This document shows positions 1 through 7,154 of a DNA stretch of 56,703 nucleotides, piece by piece (within the stretch, counting starts at the first letter, position 1; every line of letters starts with the position of its first letter). The DNA lies in NCBI GenBank assembly GCA_015655015.1, contig JAATFV010000004.1:1-56703 (forward strand), written 5' to 3'. This stretch comes from Chitinophagales bacterium. Lineage in GTDB: Bacteria; Bacteroidota; Bacteroidia; Chitinophagales; Chitinophagaceae. Below the pieces are notes generated by a model. That model was given only the letters and a program-made list of their open reading frames with translations, ran no database searches and was not told the origin of the DNA. Made by a program: the position numbers and the translations under genes.

Positions 1-1434
1 AACCGTTTCTGGTATGGGAGACCGGACCAGCGGAACCAGGATATGGAGCGCTGGGAGCCTTATCTCCGGTTCAAGCCGAATATAAAGTTCAACTATGTCT
101 ATTTTTATGACAGCACCGGGGATAAGAATTTATTTAAATACAATCCCGGGATGACGGTGCAATCGCTGGCGGAGAAATATGCCAAGTCGATGAAGATCAG
201 CCTGGAAAAGTTTAAGACGCCGGCCCAGATGCATGCGCTGATCGATCTGCGGCCGGAGGAAAACCGGTATGTCATGCAGCTGAAGTACAAGGGGCGGACA
301 ACCTTCCTGCGGCTTTTTGATGATCAGATGGTGTTCCCGACGGAGACGGAGACGGCTGCTGCGCTGAAAAGGCTGATGCAGGCTAAAATGCCGAAGATCG
401 CGTTTGTGCAGGGAGAGCTGGAACGCAGTATCGACAAGATGGGCGACCGGCATTACAAGATGCTCACGAACAGCATCACTTTCCGGAATTCGCTCGTCAA
501 CCAGGGATTTGATGTGGAGACGGTCTCTCTCAAAGAGCAGGAGATCCCTGCGGATATTGCCGGCCTTGTCATCGCGGACCCCAAAGTCGCTTTTGATACA
601 GCCGTTCTTTTGAAAATTCAAGCTTACATTGCTGCCGGCGGCAACCTGCTGATCGCCGGGGAGCCGGGCAAGCAGGCCATCCTGAATCCGCTCCTGCAGC
701 CGCTGGGCGTCCACCTGATGGATGGAATGCTGATGCAGAAAAGCAAGGACTTTTCGCCGGAGCTGGTGTTGCCGTACCTGACGGCTTCCGGAGCCGGCCT
801 GACCAAAAAATTACAGCGGGATGCGGAAGACAGCCTGCCGGTATCCGTGCGCGGAGCGGCGGCGCTGGCTTATGACAGCAGCGGTCCTTTTACGGTCACC
901 CCGCTGTTGATGACCAATGGAAAATCCAGCTGGAATAAGAAGGTGAAACCGAATGCCGATGAGATCGAGGCTGCGGAAAATACGGACGGTGAAGTCACCG
1001 TCATGGGGGGCGGCATGATGGTGGCCAGTGTATCCGGCTTATCGGGCAAGAAGAAAACGGCCATTCCGGAGATCGTCTATTCTCCTGCTGACGGGGATCA
1101 GAACGGTCCTTTACCGGCTGTGATGGGGCTTACCCGTACGATCAACGGGAAACAGCAGCGGATTGTCGTGGCCGGGGATGCGGATTTTCTCAGCAACTCG
1201 GAACTGGGCCGTTACAATCCGAGGACCAGCAATTTTGACTTCAGCACGGCGCTCTTCAGCTGGTTCAGCTATGGGGAGTTTCCCATTGACAGTTCGAGAC
1301 CTAAGTCGAAGGATAACAGCCTGGAACTGACCAGTGCGGGGCTGGGGTTTCTGAAGATCCTGCTGATGGGGATCCTGCCGGGGCTGTTGCTGATCGGAGG
1401 AGCGGTCTTGCTGATCCGGAGGAAGCGGAAATAG
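1..1434 (+). CDS. GldG-like ABC transporter auxiliary protein, 5'-truncated by window edge
   Basis: The reading frame is open from base 1, so this is the C-terminal part of a longer protein; the ATG at 43 is internal. The translated residues before it (RFWYGRPDQRNQD) align with an internal part of the fused permease/GldG protein at 18011-20326. The two proteins share motifs such as YVMQLKYKGRTTFLRLFDD, ALVIADP/GLVIADP and GGNLLI, and both end with one membrane helix followed by an LLIRRKRK-type basic tail. Family knowledge: GldG-type proteins are periplasmic, membrane-anchored partners of Gld-type ABC permeases. A unit GGGG(M)M near residue 325 is a glycine-rich insertion absent from the paralogue. 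Whether a GldF permease domain precedes it, as in the paralogue, lies outside the window. It is probably the last gene of its operon, because a terminator follows about 170 bp downstream. Confidence 0.8.
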   Translation, partial: NRFWYGRPDQRNQDMERWEPYLRFKPNIKFNYVYFYDSTGDKNLFKYNPGMTVQSLAEKYAKSMKISLEKFKTPAQMHALIDLRPEENRYVMQLKYKGRTTFLRLFDDQMVFPTETETAAALKRLMQAKMPKIAFVQGELERSIDKMGDRHYKMLTNSITFRNSLVNQGFDVETVSLKEQEIPADIAGLVIADPKVAFDTAVLLKIQAYIAAGGNLLIAGEPGKQAILNPLLQPLGVHLMDGMLMQKSKDFSPELVLPYLTASGAGLTKKLQRDAEDSLPVSVRGAAALAYDSSGPFTVTPLLMTNGKSSWNKKVKPNADEIEAAENTDGEVTVMGGGMMVASVSGLSGKKKTAIPEIVYSPADGDQNGPLPAVMGLTRTINGKQQRIVVAGDADFLSNSELGRYNPRTSNFDFSTALFSWFSYGEFPIDSSRPKSKDNSLELTSAGLGFLKILLMGILPGLLLIGGAVLLIRRKRK

Positions 1435-1473
1435 AGGGGCTTTTCGAGCGGTTATCATTTCGTTAGCGAAATT

Positions 1474-1529
1474 TTAACGTTAGAAGCAAAGTCTTAACAT
1501 TACGCTTAACAGGAGACGGCGTATCTTTG
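1474..1529 (+). promoter_or_regulatory. Putative activator-dependent promoter: TTAAC repeats plus TAnnTTTG
   Basis: TATCTTTG at 1522-1529 matches the Bacteroidota -7 box TAnnTTTG. No TTTG lies at the -33 position. Instead TTAAC occurs three times on the same strand, starting at 1474, 1494 and 1506, with the last two copies 12 bp apart and placed about where a -33 element would be. Closely spaced direct repeats over a missing -33 box are typical of sites for OmpR/PhoB-family activators; that assignment is inference. Confidence 0.5.
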
Positions 1530-1534
1530 AGTTG

Positions 1535-1632
1535 TCAAACGAAATAAGAATACAGATTAATAATATTTTTTAAGATTTTCTCATAAGCAGTTAGTTTTGG
1601 TTAACGGCCCCTGTGTCTACAGGGGCTTTTTT
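1535..1632 (+). ncRNA. Candidate ~100-nt small RNA (promoter to terminator, no ORF)
   Basis: A TAnnTTTG box at 1522-1529 predicts a transcript start near 1535. A clean intrinsic terminator ends at 1632. Between them there is no credible reading frame and the sequence is AT-rich (1540-1600). It could be an independent small RNA or, less likely, a separate promoter whose transcript serves nothing visible here, since the next intact gene lies on the other strand. No known RNA family is recognised. Confidence 0.4.
1606..1632 (+). terminator. Rho-independent terminator
   Basis: A perfect 7-bp stem, GCCCCTG at 1607-1613 and CAGGGGC at 1620-1626, encloses a 6-nt loop and is followed by six T residues (1627-1632). 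It would end the candidate small RNA and any read-through from the GldG-like gene. Confidence 0.8.
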
Positions 1633-1635
1633 GTG

Positions 1636-1705
1636 TCCGGTCTTCTTCGTCCGGCTTTCTTTGCCTGACATTCTTCATTCGGTCTTCTTTGTCTTCACAC
1701 ATTTC
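1636..1705. repeat. Degenerate 14-bp tandem repeat, 4-5 units
   Basis: Units start at 1636, 1650, 1664, 1678 and (weak) 1692. The clearest copies are TCCGGTCTTCTTCG, TCCGGCTTTCTTTG and TTCGGTCTTCTTTG. The 14-bp period is not a multiple of three, so the array is not a coding repeat. Confidence 0.6.
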
Positions 1706-1865
1706 CATCAACAAGGATACCGTTGCCGGCCTGATAGCCGGCTGTAAACAGAAGGGGTTCGCCATCTGGATCAATGCGATGTGGCCCGAGCTGTGCGGGG
1801 GGCAAGACGATGACAGGAAAGGACATGATCAACCGGGAACTAAAGGCCTGAAGGCGGGCCGATAG
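1701..1865 (+). pseudogene. 3' remnant of a glycerophosphodiester phosphodiesterase-like gene
   Basis: Frame 1704-1865 encodes a fragment containing GFAIWINAMWPELCGG and DDD before a TAG stop. From family knowledge, the C-terminal strand of GDPD/PI-PLC-type TIM barrels in Bacteroidota carries an IWINxxWxxLCGGxDDD-type motif, normally followed by a stretch ending near 'GA.IIQTD'. That ending is missing and the catalytic N-terminal part is absent, so only about 50 codons remain. The fragment has no start codon of its own. Confidence is moderate because the assignment rests on one motif. Confidence 0.5.
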
Positions 1866-1883
1866 TTTTATAATTTTGCATCA

Positions 1884-2999
1884 TTATTCTTTGCCAACCA
1901 ACAAATTCTGCGGGTGCAGATCATAACATTTGCCATTTTTGTAGCGGATATAGTGCAGCTTGTTGTTAAAGTCGATTTTTTCCACGAAGTGGTGGTAGAC
2001 CAGTCGTGCTACGGATTGCTGGAATTTTCTACCATTTTCCGACAGATGTACCGTTAAACAGGAAGTAGCCCGGCGGGCATTGCCATCGGGGATGAGCCGT
2101 TTGATTTTTTCTTTTGTCCAGACCTGTAATCGTCCCGATTTAAAACGGGCTGCTCCTTTCACCCGGCCGAAATTGGATATGAAGTACGCGCTGTTGGTTC
2201 CTGTAATGGGTTTCCACTCTTCTCCGGGCATGCTGTCGGGGTGAAGGTTGAGTGCCGCGATCGGCTGTTTGCGGGAGGTTTTTGGTTTTCCGAGCTTTTC
2301 CCAGAGATAGGCATTGAAAAAGTCTGACGGGATTTTATCGGGTACCGGGACCGGTTCTTTTTTTTCGACTGGTTCCCACCGGAAGCCATGGTATTGATAG
2401 ATACGGCCGACCACGCAGGCGGAAAGGCCGCTCAGGTGAATCCCTGTTTTTTGGGAAGCGGCGGTGAGGCTGGGATAGGTGGCGACCACCTTGCCGGTCA
2501 TGGTCATTTGCCGGATGGGAATAGACAGTTCCTGAAATTTGGACCGGGTGCGTTTCAGCCGGATGCTTTTGTTCGCCAGTTCACTGCGATCGGTGAGGAC
2601 GAGGTTGCGGAAGTCAAGATTGCGGCCGTCGCCATCTTTATAGGAGATCATGATGGTCTTGTCGTCGAGGTCAAAAGGGGCGACGAAAGCATGGTACACA
2701 TAACGGGCGGTGCTCCGGCTGATAGATTTCTGAAGGTGTTTAAGCGTATTGCCGACTGTGTAGGTCAACTCATTCATCAGGTGATTCTTTTTCACCCGGA
2801 CATGCTGGGACATGATCATTTCCCTGGTATAATAACCTTTGTCTGCACCGGTGGCCCGCCAGCGGCGCAGGGATTTAGTTCTGCCCAGGCTGGATATTTC
2901 ATAGATGCCGTCGAAGCCGGGAATATCCAGCCAGCGTTCGCCGGGGAGATCGGGTAGTGACCGATTTTGATAGGGATAGTCCTTTTTTGGGGAGCGCAT
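1884..2999 (-). CDS. NUMOD4/NUMOD1 protein with degenerate HNH_3 modules
   Basis: 371 aa. The architecture is a duplication. An N-terminal NUMOD4 motif (GERWLDIPGFDGIYEISSLG, about residues 20-40) leads into an HNH_3-like module (about 90-150). A single NUMOD1 helix-turn-helix repeat follows (about 165-210, with TYPSLTAASQKTGI). Then comes a second NUMOD4 (EEWKPITGTNSAYFISNFG) and a second HNH_3-like module to the C-terminus. In HNH_3 nucleases the catalytic His sits in a vnH-x-DG context. Here the corresponding segments read MISYKDG and IRYKNG, so Tyr replaces His in both. The sequence-specific DNA-binding parts look intact, so a DNA-binding protein or dead nuclease is more likely than an active homing endonuclease. 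A paralogue lies at 44292-45416. No operon partner is evident. Confidence 0.8.
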   Translation of the reverse strand: MRSPKKDYPYQNRSLPDLPGERWLDIPGFDGIYEISSLGRTKSLRRWRATGADKGYYTREMIMSQHVRVKKNHLMNELTYTVGNTLKHLQKSISRSTARYVYHAFVAPFDLDDKTIMISYKDGDGRNLDFRNLVLTDRSELANKSIRLKRTRSKFQELSIPIRQMTMTGKVVATYPSLTAASQKTGIHLSGLSACVVGRIYQYHGFRWEPVEKKEPVPVPDKIPSDFFNAYLWEKLGKPKTSRKQPIAALNLHPDSMPGEEWKPITGTNSAYFISNFGRVKGAARFKSGRLQVWTKEKIKRLIPDGNARRATSCLTVHLSENGRKFQQSVARLVYHHFVEKIDFNNKLHYIRYKNGKCYDLHPQNLLVGKE

Positions 3000-3016
3000 A
3001 AACGAATTTAGATGTT

Positions 3017-3120
3017 TTATAGCTTTATTTTCAGGGCGTATTCGGTTTTTAATGTCAGAAGCGCTTCCCCATTCCCTTTTGCGTCATCTACGGGATGATG
3101 TGTGTGCGTTTTTTGGTGGC
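3017..3120 (-). pseudogene. 3' remnant of a DEDDh-type exonuclease gene
   Basis: Minus-strand reading from about 3120 gives HHPVDDAKGNGEALLTLK and then a stop at 3017-3019. The H-x(3-4)-DDA-x-GN pattern resembles the ExoIII motif at the end of PolC/epsilon-type 3'-5' exonuclease domains. Only about 35 codons survive and there is no start codon. The flanking sequence to 3160 shows related residues in another frame, suggesting a frameshift as well. Confidence 0.45.
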
Positions 3121-3162
3121 GAATTTGGCAAGTCCTAATGCCATAGGGTTTAAATCGGTATA

Positions 3163-3196
3163 AAGAAAAAGCCTAAAAATATTATATTTTCAGGCT
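3163..3196 (-). terminator. Terminator of tonB gene
   Basis: On the minus strand, AGCCTGAAAATAT pairs with ATATTTTTAGGCT (one G-U pair) and is followed by a T-rich run (A-run at 3166-3170 on the plus strand). It lies about 30 bp beyond the TonB stop codon. Confidence 0.75.
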
Positions 3197-3227
3197 GGAA
3201 AGATGTGGTTGGCCGAGTGATGGCCCT

Positions 3228-4064
3228 TTACTGCTGCATCAGCTTGAATACAACAGGTTGTTTCTTATAAGACTTCACCTTACGCCCATTCTGAATTGCC
3301 GGGGTCCATTTGCCGCTTTGCCGGATTACCCGGACAGCTTCTTCCCGCAGTCCTCCCTGATCGGGACCGCTGATGGCCGTGACTTCACTCACATTTCCGT
3401 CCTTATCTACGATGAATTGTACCGTAACGACACCCTGGATCTCATTGTTGATAGCTTCATCGGGATAACGAAAGTTTTTATTCAGATACCGTTGCCAGGC
3501 CGGAATGCCTCCGGGATACTCCGATTCGATCTCCACTTTCGTAAAAGTCTTGTCATAATCCTCCGTAACTCCCGCCTTTGGCACTTCTACCACCCCTTTT
3601 CCTCCATCCGATACCGGAGGCGCAACGATCCCTTCATCCTTAACGCCTTCCTGGTTGATCGTACCGATCCTGGTATCTTCCAGCTTTTCCTGTTCCGGCG
3701 GCTTTTCTTCTTCCTTCACCTCAATGTCTTTTACGATTCGCGGCGGCGTGAATTTTGTCACTTCTACCTTTTGCACTACTGCCTTAGGCGGCGGCGGCGG
3801 GGGAGGCGCTTCATTTTTCTTTTCCTCTTTTATATCTTCCAGCTGCACGTCCAGCACCGTAACCGCTTGTTTTTTCTCTCCCCCGCCTCTGTTGACGAGG
3901 TAATTGGCGCCGAACATCATCCCCGTGACGAGCGCCATTCCGGCAAGCGATACGATCATACGATTATTGTAACCTTTTCGTAGCGCATAAGCGCCGTATT
4001 CCTTATTCCTGCCTTCGAAAACAATATCCAGGAAACTGGAATCCATTATTTTGCTTGCTTCCAT
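3228..4064 (-). CDS. TonB family energy transducer
   Basis: 278 aa. The N-terminal cytoplasmic segment holds the typical Bacteroidota TonB phrase FEGRNKEYGAYALRKGY. One membrane helix follows (about 35-57), then a charged, proline-rich periplasmic linker (PPPPPPPK at about 90 and more), and a C-terminal TonB domain (about 185-278, with YPDEAINNEIQGVVTVQFIV and DKDGNV). Role: it couples the ExbBD proton-motive complex to TonB-dependent outer-membrane receptors such as the two SusC proteins here. No exbBD genes are adjacent. A TAGCTTTG box upstream and a hairpin downstream make it monocistronic. MDSSF, seven codons in, is an alternative start. Confidence 0.93.
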   Translation of the reverse strand: MEASKIMDSSFLDIVFEGRNKEYGAYALRKGYNNRMIVSLAGMALVTGMMFGANYLVNRGGGEKKQAVTVLDVQLEDIKEEKKNEAPPPPPPPKAVVQKVEVTKFTPPRIVKDIEVKEEEKPPEQEKLEDTRIGTINQEGVKDEGIVAPPVSDGGKGVVEVPKAGVTEDYDKTFTKVEIESEYPGGIPAWQRYLNKNFRYPDEAINNEIQGVVTVQFIVDKDGNVSEVTAISGPDQGGLREEAVRVIRQSGKWTPAIQNGRKVKSYKKQPVVFKLMQQ

Positions 4065-4086
4065 GGTAATAAGATTTACTTCATAC

Positions 4087-4094
4087 CAAAGCTA
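4087..4094 (-). promoter_or_regulatory. -7 box for tonB gene
   Basis: TAGCTTTG on the minus strand matches TAnnTTTG and lies 23 bp upstream of the TonB start; a T-rich segment (TTTTA) sits about 20 bp further upstream. Confidence 0.55.
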
Positions 4095-4126
4095 GCAAGT
4101 CCCCGATCCCGGTAAAATGACTTGCA

Positions 4127-4663
4127 TCAGCTTAAAACCTGAGGTTGGGATAGATTCTTCATGAGCTCATCGAGGGCCGGCCTGAAGGTATCCATGTCGC
4201 TCTTTTCCATCCTGAAAGAGGTGCCGTCCTTAATCAATTTCATTCTTTCGGGCGGCAGATCACTTAAGGGAAGCTGGGTGACGGATAACGGCGCCTTGCC
4301 TGCCAGCAGCGTCAGCTGATCTTCAATTTTTTCCTGCTGTCCGGATCTTCCGCCGCACAGGGTGACAAATGCAAATTGGCCAAGATGCGGTTTAACCAGT
4401 CCGATAAAGGACTTTAACGGACTGGCGATGCCGGCATCCCATATAGGAGCCGACAGGATCACCAGGTCATATTGTTCTAATGACAGGAGAGGAGGATCAA
4501 TCCTGGGCTTTCTGTCCAGCAGAAGGTCGAGCAGGATGGTGAGCCCCGATCTTAGCTTTTTTTCCTTTATTGCATAGATATCTGCATCCAGCCGGCTGCT
4601 TAATTCCCCGGCCAGCAGGGCATTATTTCCCGTAAAAGAATAATAGGCTATCAGTGTTTTCAT
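4127..4663 (-). CDS. Flavodoxin-family protein
   Basis: 178 aa. The N-terminal MKTLIAYYSFTGN is the flavodoxin phosphate-binding loop region (T/S-x-TGN) that binds the FMN phosphate. A second flavin-contacting segment is DLVILSAPIWDAGIASPLKS (about 65-85), and FVTLCGG (about 100-106) resembles the third. Length fits short-chain flavodoxins. Role: a cytosolic FMN electron carrier or NAD(P)H-dependent flavin reductase; the substrate is unknown. A 15-bp coding-type repeat lies upstream in the same frame, broken by two TAG codons (4701-4775). The start at 4663 is the first ATG after those stops. Confidence 0.85.
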   Translation of the reverse strand: MKTLIAYYSFTGNNALLAGELSSRLDADIYAIKEKKLRSGLTILLDLLLDRKPRIDPPLLSLEQYDLVILSAPIWDAGIASPLKSFIGLVKPHLGQFAFVTLCGGRSGQQEKIEDQLTLLAGKAPLSVTQLPLSDLPPERMKLIKDGTSFRMEKSDMDTFRPALDELMKNLSQPQVLS

Positions 4664-4700
4664 GGTGAGATATTTAAGATTGTTGTTTTCTGGAATTTCC

Positions 4701-4775
4701 TGTTCGGGATGATGCTATTCCGAATGATCCTGTTTCGGACGATCATGTTTTGGACGATCCTATTCCGAATGATCC
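4701..4775 (-). repeat. 15-bp tandem repeat, 5 units, in frame with downstream flavodoxin
   Basis: Five contiguous 15-bp units start at 4701, 4716, 4731, 4746 and 4761 (plus-strand copies such as TATTCCGAATGATCC and TGTTTTGGACGATCC). Read on the minus strand from the ATG at 4777, the units encode pentapeptides of the type DHSE-stop, DRPKH, DRPKQ, DHSE-stop and HHPEQ. The frame continues without further stops into the flavodoxin ATG at 4663. A purine-rich GAGGAGG precedes the ATG at 4777 by six bases. The two TAG codons stand where the other units have CAG or CAT. Confidence 0.75.
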
Positions 4776-4950
4776 ATAGAATACCTCCTCAAAAATAACT
4801 GTCCCCTTGTCAGCCAGTTATGAGCATCCTCAATGGAAGCTGTGATTGTGGTCAGGATCGTGGCGCCGGATAAAAATGGCATATGCCCCAAATGTGGTTC
4901 AATGGCGACGGGAAAAAGGGGGTTCGGTAAGGCTAAAGGGAATCTTTCCG

Positions 4951-6054
4951 TTACGGAAAAAGCGTCGTGAATAAATATATGCCAAATAAGAGGAGGAGAA
5001 TAATGCCCTGCAGGATATTGGTTCGTCCTGTACGCAGGGACAGGGACACGATAAAATAGGATAGGAGCAATAACACCATCGTTTTGCCATCCATTCCCAG
5101 GGTAAGCTTCCATCCCTTGACCAGGGCTATCAATGCCACAACGGGAATGGTTAGTCCCATGCTGGCCAGGGCCGAGCCCAACGCGAGGTTCAGGCTGGTC
5201 TGCAGGCGGTTTTTCCGCGCGGCCTTTACCGCTGAAATACCTTCCGGCATTAATACCACGGCGGAGATCATGATCCCCACCAGGGATTTAGGGGCCCCTT
5301 TTTCTTCTATCCAGTGTTCTATGCCCGGCGCCAGGGATTCAGCCAGTAAAACAACGATCACCAGTGAAACCAGCAGCAGGAGCAGACTAGCCAGGGCTGT
5401 CTTGCCGGATGGAGGGGCCGCATGCTCGTCGGAATGGTCTATCGGTTCCGCGGAAGGGGCTTTTGGAACAGGAGGCAGGAAATAATCCCGGTGCTGTACC
5501 GTTTGTACGAATACAAATGCGCCGTAAATAATGAGGGTAGTGATGGCTACAAAACCAAGTTGCCGGGTCGTGTACTGAGGACCTGCAATGCTCGTTGTGT
5601 AATTGGGCAGGATCATCGTTATTCCCGCAATGGCAATGATGGCCGCCAGTCCGGCATTTACTCCCTGTAATTCAAAGGTTTGCTCTTTATAACGGACAGA
5701 TCCTACGAGGAGGCAAATACCTATGATCCCGGTTAAAATGATCATGATTGCCGCCAGCACTGTGTCCCTGGCAAGCGATGCCACATCGTGTCCGCCGGAG
5801 AGCATCAGGGAGATGATGAGCGAGGTTTCGATCACGGTGACGGCGATGGCCAGGACAAGGGTCCCAAATGGTTCGCCCACCTTATGCGCTACCACTTCCG
5901 CATGATATACCGCCGCCAGGATCGCGCCGACCAGGCCGAGACCGAGCAAGATGCTGTAATATCCGCCTGCGCCTATTGATTTGCCGGCGAATAATAACCA
6001 GGCGAGGACGGGCGCCCCGATGGTCCAGGCAGGAAAGGAAAGGATCCTTTTCAT
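4951..6054 (-). CDS. chaA: ChaA-type calcium/proton antiporter
   Basis: 367 aa, close to the 366 aa of E. coli ChaA. Strongly hydrophobic with about 11 predicted membrane helices. It holds both acidic repeats of the Ca2+/cation antiporter family: GEPFGTLVLAIAVTVIE at about residues 57-73, and PEGISAVKAARKNRLQTSLN at about 265-285. In between is a hydrophilic, acidic and His-containing loop (DHSDEHAAPPSGK, about 205-217). Role: inner-membrane exchange of cytosolic Ca2+ or Na+/K+ for protons, giving salt and alkaline tolerance. It is transcribed toward the flavodoxin gene with a 287-bp gap holding the 15-bp repeats. Substrate preference cannot be read from sequence. Confidence 0.92.
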   Translation of the reverse strand: MKRILSFPAWTIGAPVLAWLLFAGKSIGAGGYYSILLGLGLVGAILAAVYHAEVVAHKVGEPFGTLVLAIAVTVIETSLIISLMLSGGHDVASLARDTVLAAIMIILTGIIGICLLVGSVRYKEQTFELQGVNAGLAAIIAIAGITMILPNYTTSIAGPQYTTRQLGFVAITTLIIYGAFVFVQTVQHRDYFLPPVPKAPSAEPIDHSDEHAAPPSGKTALASLLLLLVSLVIVVLLAESLAPGIEHWIEEKGAPKSLVGIMISAVVLMPEGISAVKAARKNRLQTSLNLALGSALASMGLTIPVVALIALVKGWKLTLGMDGKTMVLLLLSYFIVSLSLRTGRTNILQGIILLLLFGIYLFTTLFP

Positions 6055-6192
6055 ATATTATCATTTAAAGGTGAAACCGGAAGCTTCCGATAAATGTAAT
6101 ATAATCTTTTGAGGATGAGCATGATCTTTATAGGGATCTGCTCTTTTTGAGACTTCAGGAGGTAATTGTGTAAGCTCCGGGTCCTTTTGGGC

Positions 6193-7083
6193 TTAATTGA
6201 ACGATTGCCTTTTAAAACTAACGGGGCTGACACCTACTTCTTTTTTGAACAGCCTGGAGAAATAAGATAAATTTTCAAACCCTAAAGCATACGCAATTTC
6301 AGATACGGACTGTTCCTTATTGGCAAGCCGGTTCTTTGCCTCCGTTATTAAATAATGGTGGATATGGTCCATTGCCGTCTTGCCGCTCTCCTGCTTCAGC
6401 ACGTCGCTCAGATAACCCGGTGAAATATTAAGCTGTGCGGCGATGTAGCTGACGGAAGGGAGTCCTTGCTGTTCCAGTAATCCACCTGATACATATGTTT
6501 CAATGGCGTTGCTGAACCTGGTGACGATCTTACCCGAAATTTCTGCCCGGTTAAGGAACTGCCGTTTATAAAAACGCTGCGAATATTTAAGGATCGTATC
6601 AATATTCGCTAAAATGATTTCCCGGCTGTATTCATCCTGGTTGTTGTTATATTCACTTTCTATTTTATGGTAAAATTCCCAGATAACTTTTTCCTCTTTC
6701 GGCGAAAGATGCAGCGCTTCGTTGATCTCATAGTCAAAAAAATGATACTTCCTGATATCGTTGCGCAACGGGTGCCCGTTTAAAAAATCTTCGTGTATAA
6801 AAAGTAAAAAACCGTCTTCATCGAATTCCAGATTTTTCATGGCGATTATCTGCCCTGGTTTAAAAAACAACATCGATCCGCATTCATGATCGTATTTTGT
6901 ACGACCGTATAAAATAACGCCGGCTATTAATTTTTTAAAGCCGATCATATAAAAATCACTTGTAAATTCACGGTCACCGATACTGCAGGTCTTGTTACAT
7001 TGATAAATACTGAAAAGGGGGCTTTCCGGCGGGGGAAACCCATTGTCACGATGCAGCTCGCTGAGACTTTTATAATGTTTCAT
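6193..7083 (-). CDS. AraC-family transcriptional regulator
   Basis: 296 aa. The N-terminal part (about 1-180) is a sensing or dimerisation domain without a recognisable ligand motif. The C-terminal part (about 190-293) is an AraC double helix-turn-helix with SYIAAQLNISPGYLSDVLKQ, then the characteristic SEIAYALGFENLSYFSRLFK and GVSPVSFK. It lies 71 bp downstream of the short-chain dehydrogenase on the same strand. An AraC regulator beside an SDR gene is a common pair, so it probably controls that gene or itself. The inducer is unknown. Confidence 0.93.
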   Translation of the reverse strand: MKHYKSLSELHRDNGFPPPESPLFSIYQCNKTCSIGDREFTSDFYMIGFKKLIAGVILYGRTKYDHECGSMLFFKPGQIIAMKNLEFDEDGFLLFIHEDFLNGHPLRNDIRKYHFFDYEINEALHLSPKEEKVIWEFYHKIESEYNNNQDEYSREIILANIDTILKYSQRFYKRQFLNRAEISGKIVTRFSNAIETYVSGGLLEQQGLPSVSYIAAQLNISPGYLSDVLKQESGKTAMDHIHHYLITEAKNRLANKEQSVSEIAYALGFENLSYFSRLFKKEVGVSPVSFKRQSFN

Positions 7084-7154
7084 GGCTAAAAAATAAACAC
7101 AATCTACCCAATTTACCCGGGCAGATTGTGATTTTTAAAAGAAGTTATCAATAA

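Noticed and set aside
130..714. 194-codon open frame on the minus strand inside the GldG-like gene
   Set aside because: Antisense shadow of a clearly conserved protein; Arg/Leu/His-rich translation without domains.
4760..5113. 117-codon minus-strand ORF overlapping the end of chaA
   Set aside because: Overlaps chaA in another frame; only its last codons (MDHSE) are of interest and are treated with the repeat.
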